From contig MCFH01000028.1 in NCBI GenBank assembly GCA_002104945.1, positions 186,001 to 250,000 of the forward strand: 64,000 bases of DNA, in the 5' to 3' direction. The DNA comes from Piromyces finnis. Lineage: Eukaryota > Neocallimastigomycota > Neocallimastigomycetes > Neocallimastigales > Neocallimastigaceae. Within the stretch, counting starts at the first letter, position 1. The number at the start of each line of letters is the position of its first letter. The translations under genes were made by a program, and so were the position numbers. The notes beneath the pieces are model-generated. The model searched no databases and was not told where the DNA came from. It saw only the letters and a list, made by a program, of their open reading frames with translations. Below are positions 13,101 through 24,301 of the stretch, piece after piece.

Positions 13101-14398
13101 ACTATACTTACACTTTTACTACTTCCACTTCTTTCAATTTCATTCCCGTTACTACGACTACCATTTAATAAAATTGATGGTGGTGGATAATCATTAATAT
13201 TACTACCATTAGAAGTAGGAATATTCAAGTTTGAATTGGATAATGCATCCTTAGCAGAGGCTACTGTCGTTAAATCATTAAGATTGATTAATTTTTTCAT
13301 TGAGTTATTAGTGATAATTGTATTAGAAAGTAGAGGAGAATTTGTACTTGAGGGTAAGGAAGAAGGATCTTTATTCACAGACTTATTTTTATTATTACCA
13401 TCAATTAATAATTGTTGAATTTTTTCACGGTTTCCTTTATTTTCTTTATTTGTAATGCTGTCATTAAGTTGTTGAGAATTATTTCTTTCGAAAGAATTCA
13501 CAGCACCTTCCCCCAATATTTGGTGTATTTTATTATCACTTCCACTACGACTAGTACTACGAGAAATAGGTACTGAACGGTCCAAATCCTTTGGAAGAAC
13601 AGATTTATTTTCCATATAATTTCCTATTCTAACATGAGGATTAAACATATCCAATGGGTTTGTTGGAAGTGAAGTACTTCTTCTTTTAACAGGTTTTGGT
13701 GTAACTTCTACTTTGGATGAAGATGAAAAAGGTACAGATGAATTAAACACTTCACTCATTGTATTAATTGTATGAGCTTCTTTTTGAGTGGTATTATTTA
13801 CAAAAGTATTTTGATTGTTTTTATTTTTAAATGCTGAAGTATCATTCATCACCTTATCATTTGACTTTTCTACCGAACCATTAAGTAAATTACTATGAAC
13901 TGAAATATAACCTTGTTGATGTAATTTATAATTTTCACTACTGTAGGAATTAGATTTTTTAATTTCAGAAGGTATCCTTTCATTCAATAAATCTTGTCTT
14001 CGCTTTTGATCTAAGGCTTCATTAGTTGACTTACTACGACTTATTAAAACTTCATTAACATTTATATTTAACTATAATAAATAAAATAGAATAATTATAA
14101 TAGGTAGATAGATTGATTTTTATTGTTAAATTAATATTTTTTTCACATACTGACATTAATTTATAATTATTATATATTTTTATATATATTATATATATAT
14201 TATATATATTTCCATTACATTTTCATTTTGGGTTTTGGAATTATAAATTGATAATTTTTCCTCCTTAAGTTCGACTTGATTTTTCAAAGGAGAAGAATAA
14301 TTTGAATTCTTTATACCTTTTGCTCTTAGATGAGGAGGGAGCATTTTACTTAAATCCTTTGAGCTTCTTTTATTTCCAGTTATATTTTCTTGAACCAT
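10139..14398 (-). CDS. Large low-complexity protein with PH-like domain
   Basis: Two exons: 14219-14398 (60 codons from ATG at 14398) and 10139-14071, joined by a 147-bp intron, giving 1370 residues. About the first 540 residues are Ser/Asn-rich and disordered. Residues about 545-745 look like a PH-type fold with a long insertion: a strand-rich start (ETLVYSCYVEKLS, KRILRFDGIFLTCL), then WIINIKDIISVRPL, and an ending of FIIITRDNAFYVIRGYNEREFNRWLYILTRSKEIL, here given in parts as AFYVIRGYNE and FNRWLYILTR, typical of the last strand and C-terminal helix. A run of Arg-Ser dipeptides follows near residue 840. The C-terminal ~500 residues include helical parts and a Pro/Ser-rich linker. I infer a membrane- or cortex-associated scaffold binding phosphoinositide or protein; no family name can be given. 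Confidence 0.7.
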
Positions 14399-16256
14399 TT
14401 TTTTAAACTATATTAATATTTATTTTTGTTTTTTGTTTTTTTTTTAATAGATCTAGTCTTTTATCTTAAATATTTACACGCTTATACATATATTTTAGTT
14501 TTTGTTTTAAAATATACAATTAAAATATATATTAAAAATTTAAATTATAAAAAATTATTAAAATATATTTATATAATATACTTACAATAAGTCTTTATCT
14601 ATATAATATTAAATTTAATACAAAATTTGCTCTTTATTTCTTTAAATTATTTTATTAATTATATCTCTTTTAATAACTGTTTAATAAATCTTTCATATGA
14701 ATAGGTGTATGATGTTTGAGATTTCGTTTTTTGTTAATACTTTTTAAAAAGAATTGAGTTATATATTTTACAGAATAAAAATTTAAATGAAAAATTTAAT
14801 CTTGAAGTAAATTGTTAAAAAAAGACAAAAAGATAGTGTTTAAGAGAGTACAATAAAAAAAAAATAAAAGAATTAATTCAAAAAGTTATCATTTAATTTC
14901 CTTTTTATAGATTTATAATTTTCTTTTATTGTAACTTTCTAAATATATATTTAATTGTATAAAAAACGTCTTTTAAGAATTTCATAAAAAATTCGAATGT
15001 AATAAAAAAAAAAAATCTTTTTTAAAAAAAAAAAAGTATTTTAAAAATTATTTAAAATGATTGTTTTTTCCTTCTATTTTTAAAAAAACAATTTTAATTA
15101 ATAATATTCACTTTATATTAGTTTATTCTTTGTAATATTATCATTTATTTGAATTGTATATTAGGATATATATGAAATATAATCGTTATTATTTTGTGAT
15201 ATTATTTAAATATATTATTTTTCAGATTGTTTTTACTTTTCCGTTTTGTTTTTGGTTTTATTTGTCTAATTTTTTCAAAAAAAAAAAAATTAATTTACTT
15301 TGATAAGAAAAATAATTTTTTTTTTTTTTTAACTGCTTTTTTTCTTTATAGTGATATTTTATTAATTATCATAATTGTTTTCCAATATATTTAAAAAAAA
15401 AAAATTACTTTTCTTTAAAATATATTTTTAATTGTATTGATCATTTTATTTTGGTTTTTAATAATTTCTTTTTTTTTTCTTCCTTTTTATAATATTACTT
15501 TTTTAAAAATATAAAAAAAAAATAAAAAAGTACTTTTTTTTCTTTTTTATAGTTTTATAGTATTTTTAAATCTTTTTTTTTTTTTTTTGTATCCTTTATT
15601 ATTATATCTTAAAATGTTCTCTATATAAGTTTCTTTTTGAAAAGTGAGAATGACAAATTTAAAAAGAAAAACTTTCCTTATTTCTTCTTTATAAAGAAAA
15701 GAACACACTAAGAAGATAATAATAATAATAAAAAAGTATTGACTATAAAAAAAAGATATATAAAATAAAATAGTATATAGATGAAGAAAAAGATATAAAG
15801 TATTATTTAAAAAAAAAAATAATTTCTTTTTCTTTTCACTATTTTACTACTTTTTGAGATGGTTTCTTTTAAATTATTAAAATAAAATAAAAAAAAAAAG
15901 AAGAGAATTTTTTTTTTTTTAGTTTCATGCTTTTTTTTCTAATCTTTAAAATTTTAATATAAAAAATGAGATAAATTTTTATTATAAATTAAAGTTTATT
16001 ATTATGATGAATAGAAGATAAAAAAAATCTTTGAATCTTATTAAATAATAAAATCTTAAATTTTAATTTATTGCACTATTGACTATAATGATAATATATA
16101 CAAACAATATAAAAATAATATATATAATATTAATTAATTTAACAAATAATATGGAATAGAGTTTAAATGCTACTATTCTTCTTTAAAATAGTAAATGAAT
16201 GAATAATTAGTAATCTAATAAATATATAATTGTAAATAAATAAATGGATAAATAAA

Positions 16257-16302
16257 TTTAATTATACACTAAATTTGCTGACTTTTTTAGTGTATAATTA
16301 AA
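16257..16302. repeat. Perfect 17-bp inverted repeat with 12-nt loop
   Basis: Arms at 16257-16273 and 16286-16302 are exact reverse complements (core ATTATACACTAAA / TTTAGTGTATAAT) around a 12-nt loop. It stands out because its arms are not simple TA repeats. Function unknown; it could be a mobile-element remnant. Confidence 0.7.
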
Positions 16303-18820
16303 AAAGTGAAAAGGATAGGATGTTATGAAGCTAATAATGATTTTAACTATCATTAAGTAGGATAATAAAGGGTAAAGTAATAGAGTAATACTACGATAAA
16401 ATATTATAAAGTAATCTTTGAATTTCTTATAGAATGATTACTAATTATATATTAAATCATCATTATTCTCCATTCTCTTATTCAATAATATAAAAAATAT
16501 TCTATATTAAATAATCTATTTTAATATAAAATATTATAAAATATTATAAAATATTGGTTTAATTTATTTCTCTTCCATTCATAATAAAAAAATAAAAAAG
16601 AAATCTTTAGTAATATTTATGTTAAAAAAAGCAAAAGAATAAAAAAAAACCAGAATCTATTTTAAATATTTTTTTTTACTTTCACCTTTCTTAAACATTA
16701 TAAAAAAGATGGGTTTTTCTTTACTTTTACTGCTGTTACTTTTAAATCCATCTATCCACTTTTTTATTCTTTTATAGAATAGAATATTTTATAAAGTATA
16801 TTAACAATAGAATTGATATATTAAATAATATAATATTATTATATATTTAATATAAAATTAAATTTGATAAATTATCCTTTATTTAATTTATTTTAAATTA
16901 ATGAAATTTCTTGGGAAAATAATAAAATTAAATTATTGATGACTATATATTGAAATATACTATAATATATGTATTATAAAAACAATTATAAAATATATTT
17001 AAAATAATGGTGAATGATAGCAACAGCATATAATAATAATAGTGATAATAGTGTAATGATAATAATAGTAATAGAACTTTTTGTATAATTATTATCAGTG
17101 GTATTGTTATTGTTCTTATATTTATATTATTATCAACTATTATTTTTTAGAGTTAGACTATTGACTTTATATCCTTTTATCATAACAAGTACTTATAACA
17201 TAATAAGATTAAAAAAAAAAAAAAGATGACTAATACAAGAACAAGGAAAGTTCTACGGTTCATTCTTATTATTTATTAATTATTATATAATTATTATTAT
17301 TATAGTAGAAGAGTGAGTCATTTATTCTATGAGATACATTACATTATAATATATTATTGTTTAACGTATTAAGTTGTAAAAGATGTAAAATACAAAAAAA
17401 ACACATCATTCCCTAATAGATGATATTTTAATATAATATTAATTTTACATATATTAATATATTAATGAATGGTTTTAAATTAATATAAATATAATATTAC
17501 TATATCATATAGTGTCCCATATATTACAATATACTTAAGTAGTATGTATTATAAATTAATATATTTCAAATTAAATTTTATTGATCACAAATAAATTTAA
17601 TTTAATTAAATTTTTTATTTATATTATTAAATAAAGTTTATATTGTGGTAATATCAAAATGGATTAATTACTTTTAGAGAGTACAAAATAAGTATAAAAA
17701 CTTTATTTATTATTATAAAATGACATCATCATCGCATGACCCTTTATGAGAGCCATCATAAAAATTAATAGCTGAAATTTGGCCACTATAAAAAAATTTT
17801 TTCTTCCTAAAGTTTTTGAGTTGTAGTATTGGACTTTCATTGGACTTTAGGGGAAAAAGACAAACAAACAAAATGTTAAAAAGAAGTTACTGTTAATTAG
17901 TAGGAAGAAGAAAACAAATTATTACTATTAACTATTAAAAAATAAAACTAATTTTAAATAAATTTTTTAAGGAAAAAAAAATCTATAAACTATGCCAATA
18001 AGCTTTTATTCACTCTATAAAAATTAATAAATCTTAATTAAATAGTATTATTATTATTATTTTAAATAGTTGAAATGAAACAAATTAGAATATAAACTTT
18101 GTAGACAACTTAATATTATAGTGTTCAAAAATGAAAGTTTTTTTTTTTTTGACCATAATTGAAACTAATTATTTTTTATTAAATTAAAAAAATATTGTTT
18201 CATTTTTCATGTTGCTGTTGTTTATGAGAAAAAACAAAAGTTGATCATTAATTTTTGCATGTTTACCACAAAAAAAAACTGTAATTTTATTATTGCTGTT
18301 GTTGTTGATTATGGTTGTTGATGTTACCAAATATATAAAAGTATGAATGTCTACCGCATTTGACTTTTTTTTTTTTTTAACATTTTAAAGTTAAAAATGT
18401 GGTTATTAGATTAATTTCCTTTTTTTTTCCAACTATTTTACTGTGTACTGTGTATAAATACTCAAAAATTATTCTTTAACATTTTGAATGAAATATTTTA
18501 ATTTTTATGGTATTGACGTTCATACTATATGATAATGACGGTGTAAACTGTAAACTTTTTTAAAAAGCATTATGAAAACAAAATTATACATAAAAAAATA
18601 GTTTCATGTCACTTTATATTCTGTTCTTATTGTAATTCTAATTAATAAATATATACATATATTTTAATTACTTATGATGTAAATGGCTTCTATTATTAGT
18701 AATAAAAATAGTTTTATTAAGAGTATTACTAAAGTAAAAGTATTAGGTATTAGTGACCTAAGCTAGAAGTAAGTATTAAAAATATGGTGAATATAATGAG
18801 TAATAATAATAATATAATAC

Positions 18821-18852
<32 letters not shown>

Positions 18853-18955
18853 GTATTAGTAGTAGTAGTAGTAGAAGTAGTAGTAGTAGTAGTAGAAGTA
18901 GTAGAAGTAGTAGTAGTAGTAGTAGTAGTATTATTATTATTATTATTATTAGTAT

Positions 18956-18987
<32 letters not shown>

Positions 18988-18988
18988 T
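18821..18988. repeat. Compound (TTA)n/(GTA)n microsatellite
   Basis: About 168 bp of alternating TTA and GTA blocks with a few GAA interruptions. The open frame across it reads only Leu and Val and is a repeat artefact. Confidence 0.9.
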
Positions 18989-20671
18989 TACTAGTAAGTA
19001 TTACTATTACATTTACTACTCACTATTATTACTAGCACTATTACGTATCACTAACATTCACTACCTACTACTATTTCTTTTTTTTTAATTAATTAAATTA
19101 ATTAGAATATCACCTTTTTTTGGTGTTTGTTTATTTAATTTCATTTTTTAATTTCATTTTTTATTTGTATCATATTTTAATTTAATATTTATGACTTTAC
19201 AACAATGGTTGAATTTGTTTCAAAAAAAAATTAATAAAAAATTTAATTAATTTATTATAAAATAAGATTTATTAATGGAAAAATAAAAAATATTAAATTT
19301 GGACTTTTATGGTTAAAATTTGAAAATAATAAAATGATTTAATATATAAAAAATGGTGACAAAAAAAAAAGACCAGAAATTGTGACAAGTAAACTTTGAA
19401 CAGAAGAAATAAAAATATCGTTTACTTAAAAGGAATTAAGAAAAAATATGACTAGGATGTCAACGTCAACTAAAATAAAAAAAAAATTAATATAGTAATA
19501 TAAAATAAATAATAAAATATTAAAAATATTGATTTATTTATCATACAAAATGAAATAGTATATAAAAAAAAAAAAAGATGAAAGATTCTTTTTAATAGAT
19601 TGATATTATTTTGAAATATGATGAAGCATGACTTTTTTAATTTAAAATTGATAAAGCGAACATTTGCTGATAATAATGTGTGATAAATTGAATAAATTTA
19701 TTTATATTTATAGATTTTTATTCATTTACTTTTATTTATATATTTTTATTCATTTATTTGTATTTTTATTCATTTACTTATATTTATATTTATATATGAG
19801 TCATTAAAAAAGGTAGCACATAGCACATAGACAATTCATTCATGTGCTTATGTATAAGCTAATATTAACTAATGTTTACCATAACTATTAAATATTATTA
19901 ATATATAGATAAATATTAATTGATTATAATTAATAAATAATTGATATTCGATAAACTATATAAAAAAAATATGAATAAAATATAAAGTATATTTAAATGA
20001 ATAACTTTATATGCTAAAAACAAAAATATAATATAAAATAGAGATATCTTCTTTATTTATATATTCATTAATGAAATTTTAGCATCTATCTATTTATAAA
20101 AGTCCAAATTACCAACAGATTTTTAATAATTGTATGATTATGAATAAAATAAAGCTATTATTTTTTTTCATTATATATATAGCTTTAATATGAAGGAACA
20201 AAATAATATCTAAAATAATTAAAACTATAATTCAACTACTACTATTATTTATTTATTCTAAAAATTTTATATAGTGATATTAGATTATACATAGTATACT
20301 TTAATAATGAAATTAATCAACAAATTATTCTTTATTTTCTATACATTTTATTATTATTTGTAGTAAGAATCATGTCTAAATATAATCTTTTGATGAATAA
20401 TAAATAATCTAGTCATAAATTATTATTTTTTTGTTTTTATAATGACAATAAAATTATAAAAAAAAACTTTATTATTTAAAAAACTTTATTTTCTTTGATA
20501 TTGTTTATTAAAAAAAAAAAAAAAAAAAACTTTTTTGATGCTTAGGTTTTTTTTAAAAAAAAAAAAAAATCATTACTGTTTTACTTTTGTAATAACTTTT
20601 ATAGATTAACACTTTAATTTTTATATAGAGTATATATACATTATAGATATAAATTCATATAACTTAATATA

Positions 20672-21157
20672 ATGGATTCAGAATATCTTAAAGACACTGT
20701 GGGACCCATTCTTTCAGAAGCCATTGGAAATATGGTTTTGTATGGATTATCAAAAAATACAGATCCAATTGTTTATGTTGCAAATTATTTACTTCATCAT
20801 AAGGTTACAGAACGAGTGATTAAGGAAGATTTGGACAAGGAAAATGAAGTTAAAGAAATGTTTGATCATTATGAGAAAAAAATGGAAAATTTCAATATTA
20901 TTAAAAAGCAAAACTTTGAAGAATTAAAAATTGCTACTCAGAAACGTCTTCAAAAGGTTGAAATGGATTTACAAAGAGAAAAGGAGGAATTAGAAAATGA
21001 AAAATTAAAAAAGGCTAAAGAATTAGAACAGCAACAACAAGAAGAAGAAGGTCAAGGTGAAGGTGGTACCGGTGAAAATGGTGGTGATAAACAAGGAATA
21101 AAGGAGGAAGAGGAAGAAGAGGAGGAGGAGGAAGAAGAGGAAGAAGAAGAAGAATAA
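20672..21157 (+). CDS. DPY-30-motif protein, DYDC-like
   Basis: A single-exon gene of 161 residues. Residues about 5-42 form a DPY-30 dimerisation motif: YLKDTVGPILSEAI, then DPIVYVANYLLHHK, the two-helix pattern with the hallmark DPI..VANYLL. The middle is a charged coiled coil (KRLQKVEMDLQREKEELENEK), shown here in part as LQREKEELENEK, and the protein ends in a run of about 18 Glu. The size and the N-terminal motif plus coiled coil match DPY30-domain-containing proteins (DYDC1/2) better than the short core Dpy-30 of histone methyltransferase complexes. DPY-30 motifs bind amphipathic helices, and several such proteins act in axonemal radial spokes. A flagellar role is an inference, supported by a SPATA4-type gene in the same window. 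The start ATG at 20672 is the first in frame. Confidence 0.82.
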   Translation: MDSEYLKDTVGPILSEAIGNMVLYGLSKNTDPIVYVANYLLHHKVTERVIKEDLDKENEVKEMFDHYEKKMENFNIIKKQNFEELKIATQKRLQKVEMDLQREKEELENEKLKKAKELEQQQQEEEGQGEGGTGENGGDKQGIKEEEEEEEEEEEEEEEEE

Positions 21158-21894
21158 ATTGATATGAAATAAAAAAAAATTTTTTTTCTAATTATAAATG
21201 ATTAGAATGTAAAATCTTTTAAATATATATACAATCAAGAGTTCATTAAAATATCTATATATTTATAAATATATAGATAGATAAATAGGAAGTCAAAAAA
21301 AAAAAAATAGAAAAAAGAAAAAAAAAAAAAAGAAAAGAAAAAACATTAATAATACTACTAATTAAAATACGCATATATACACATTGCATACATTGCATGT
21401 TCACATACTTTCACACATAGATACATACATAGATACATACATACAACGCTTATTTACCTATATAATATAATATTCTATTATTAATAAAACATCAGCATTT
21501 TAACATAAATTACTTAGTTTTTTTTTTTTCTTTCCATCATTTCTAACATCCATTTTATTTCTCAAATTTGATATAATTATATAATTATATTTAAGTTTTT
21601 TTTTTTTTTTTGTAAAAACTATTTCCTAATTAAAAAAAATTATTAATTTAATTCAAAAAATGTCAATTCAAACATTCTTTACTCTTTTCATCTACCTAAT
21701 AATAATATCATTTAATTTTAATAGTTAATCATGTGTTTTGTTTTTTTTTTTTTAGTGTGTATGTGTGTGTTTGTTTCTTCTTCTTTTGTTATCTCATTCA
21801 TTACTTTTAAAAAAATTATATAAACTAGTAGAAGTTATATAACTTTTACTAGTTTATATATTTATAAAATACATTAAATGCAAATGCATTAAAA

Positions 21895-21925
<31 letters not shown>

Positions 21926-22460
21926 TAAAAAATACAAAGTAACTATTATAAAAAAGTATCCTTTTTAAAGTATTATTTATATTCATTAATAGTAAAAGAC
22001 CTTTTGTATTTATTAAATAAACTTTTTTGTTAAAAATTTTTTAATTTATTTTTTTTTAATTACTATAATTAATTTTTATGTAAAATTATATTTTATTTTA
22101 TTTTAACATACAAATTATTAAAAAAAAAAAAAAAAGCAATAAAAAGGGAATTATTCAAAAAAAAAAAAAAAAACAAAAAAAAAACAAATAACAGAAAATT
22201 ATTATATATCAATCAACAAAGGATTTTCTTTTCTTTTTACATCTCTATTCATTTATAAAATAATATTTATATATATGCAAATCAACATTATACAAATAAA
22301 TATAATATAAATTTTTTAAAAATAAAATTAATCAATTTGAATATTGTTTAAACCTCAATAGTATTAAAAAAAAAAAAAAAACTTGATATTTCCCTCTTAC
22401 TCTATCCATTATACCTATTTATTTATTTATTTATTCGTTTATTCATAAAATAATACAACC
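21158..22460. other. AT-rich spacer with palindrome
   Basis: Homopolymers, (ATAC)n near 21420-21450, (TAA)n near 21895-21925 and a 44-bp palindrome at 21817-21860. No coding frame is visible. It holds the 3' end of the DPY-30 gene and the VPS29 promoter. Confidence 0.6.
21817..21860. repeat. 44-bp near-perfect palindrome
   Basis: Arms 21817-21838 and 21839-21860 pair along 22 bp without a loop, with one mismatch (G.T in RNA). The core is ACTAGTAGAAGTTAT / ATAACTTTTACTAGT. Purpose unknown. Confidence 0.7.
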
Positions 22461-23024
22461 ATGGTTTTAGTATTAGTTATTGGTGATTTTCATATTCCAC
22501 ATCGTGAAGTTAGTTTACCAGAAAAATTTAAAAAACTTTTAGTTCCTGGAAAAATTCAACAAATTGTTTCAACAGGAAATTTATGTAATAAAGAAACATT
22601 CGACTATTTAAAAACTGTTGCATCTGATATTCATGTTGTTAAAGGAAACTTTGATGAAGTAGGGAAATTAACTGATACTAAAATTATTACCCATGGTCCA
22701 ATTACTATTGGTGTAGAACATGGTCATCAAATTATTCCATGGGGAAATCTTGAATCATTATCTATTGAAGCTCGTCGCCTTAACGTTGATATTTTTATTT
22801 CAGGTCATACCCATAAATTCCAAGCATTTGAACATGAGGGAAGATTCTTTATTAACCCTGGTAGTGCAACAGGTGCCTACTCTGAATTACAAACAGAAAA
22901 ACCTATTCCAACTTTTGTATTAATGGATTTACAAGGTTATAATGTCACCATATATGTTTATCAACTCATTGATGACAATGTTAAAGTTGAAAAAATTGAT
23001 TACATTAAGAAAAAATTTGATTAA
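22461..23024 (+). CDS. VPS29: Retromer subunit VPS29
   Basis: Intronless gene of 187 residues, close to the ~182 of animal VPS29, and alignable along its whole length by eye. It has the metallophosphoesterase-type core: GDFHIPHR near residue 8, [46 protein letters not shown], and [13 protein letters not shown]. The catalytic His of true phosphoesterases (GNHD) is Phe here (GNFD), as in known VPS29, so the pocket is expected to serve as a protein-binding surface. In the retromer it binds VPS35 at endosomes for recycling of cargo to the Golgi or plasma membrane. The start ATG at 22461 lies in a good context (ACCATGG). It is the most conserved gene in the window and the only clearly conserved long gene without an intron. 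Confidence 0.97.
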   Translation: MVLVLVIGDFHIPHREVSLPEKFKKLLVPGKIQQIVSTGNLCNKETFDYLKTVASDIHVVKGNFDEVGKLTDTKIITHGPITIGVEHGHQIIPWGNLESLSIEARRLNVDIFISGHTHKFQAFEHEGRFFINPGSATGAYSELQTEKPIPTFVLMDLQGYNVTIYVYQLIDDNVKVEKIDYIKKKFD

Positions 23025-24301
23025 ATATTTTAAAATCAATAATTTACCCCACCAACCAACAAAATAAATAAATAAGAATTATAAATACCATAAACATTTA
23101 ATTTAATATAATAATTCATATCGAATATTTATTAATTTTAAAAGCATTGTAATAAATAAATGAATAATAATGAAAAGTTATATAAGCGTTTAAATTATTA
23201 AATTAAAAAAAAGTATAATTGTAATAGCTTTTTTTTTTTCTTTACAATTTAATTATCTTTAAGTAAATAGATAATTTTAAATAAATATATTAATATTGTT
23301 ACATTGTAAATTAATTGAAAAAAGAAAAAAAAAAGAAAGAAAGAAAGAAAAATGGAACATCCTCATTTTAGAATTAATAAAAATAAAAATCAATAGTTTT
23401 TTTTTAATAATATTATAGGCTATACTATAGCTATATATATTCATTCATGTCAATATCTTCATTATTTCTTTTTAATTATGTTCTTTGTTATATAATAATT
23501 TTTTGAATAAATGATTATCAATAAATAATACAACTAATAATATTTTTACATTGAATTTGCGTAAACCAAAATAAAAAAGGTGTTAAAGTACTCAAAGTAA
23601 AAAAGAAAAGAAAAAAAAAAGGCTATTAAAGAATTTTATTATTTTTCAAGTCTATTGATAATATTGAGTTTTTCAATATTTCTTTTTTCAATAACATTTA
23701 AAGTTTTCCTTCTTTCCATTTATAAAAATAAGAATTAATTCATTGTTAATAATAATTGACATTTTTTTTTTTTTTTTTTTAAATAGAATAGTTAATCATC
23801 ATACATATTTGTATGTTTATATCCTTTTCATCTTTAACCTTTATTAATTAATAATTATAAATGTGCTTTCTTTTTCCCTTTTCTTTCCTTTCCTTTTTTT
23901 TTTTTTTTTTTCTCACTATTTTTATTAATATTAAAATTTTCAAAAAAAAAGTGTATTACATTAAAAATTGGATTTGGAGAAATTCAATTATTTAAAAAAA
24001 TTTACTTTATTAATAAAATTAAAATTTTTTTGATATATCTTTTTTTAAAATAAAGAATTACTAAACTATTACTATCATTACTACTACTACTATTCTATTA
24101 TTATTATTATTATCGTTATCGTTTTTATTTTATTTATTCATTAGTACTTATACTTTTTTTATTATCAATCATTTTCTAAAAAAAAAAAAACATTTTAAAT
24201 AAATAAATGGTTTATAATCTTTAAATTCAATATTTATAAATATATAAACTTTATATTAAAAAAAAAAAAAAGCATTTTATTTTTTCACATTACTTATATA
24301 A
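23025..24301. other. AT-rich spacer
   Basis: Low-complexity DNA (A and T runs, short GAAA repeats near 23330-23350) with no supported gene. Confidence 0.6.

Larger units (their letters stand above)
14399..20671. other. 6.3-kb gene desert between divergent genes
   Basis: AT-rich spacer containing promoters of the PH-domain gene (minus) and the DPY-30 gene (plus). It holds a perfect hairpin (16257-16302), a compound TTA/GTA microsatellite (18821-18988) and two weakly coding-like minus-strand open stretches (17713-17844 and about 18187-18364), which I do not call as genes. No tRNA or rRNA was recognised. Confidence 0.55.

Noticed and set aside
18784-19035. 83-codon Leu/Val open frame
   Set aside because: Product of the compound TTA/GTA microsatellite; no domain or splice context.
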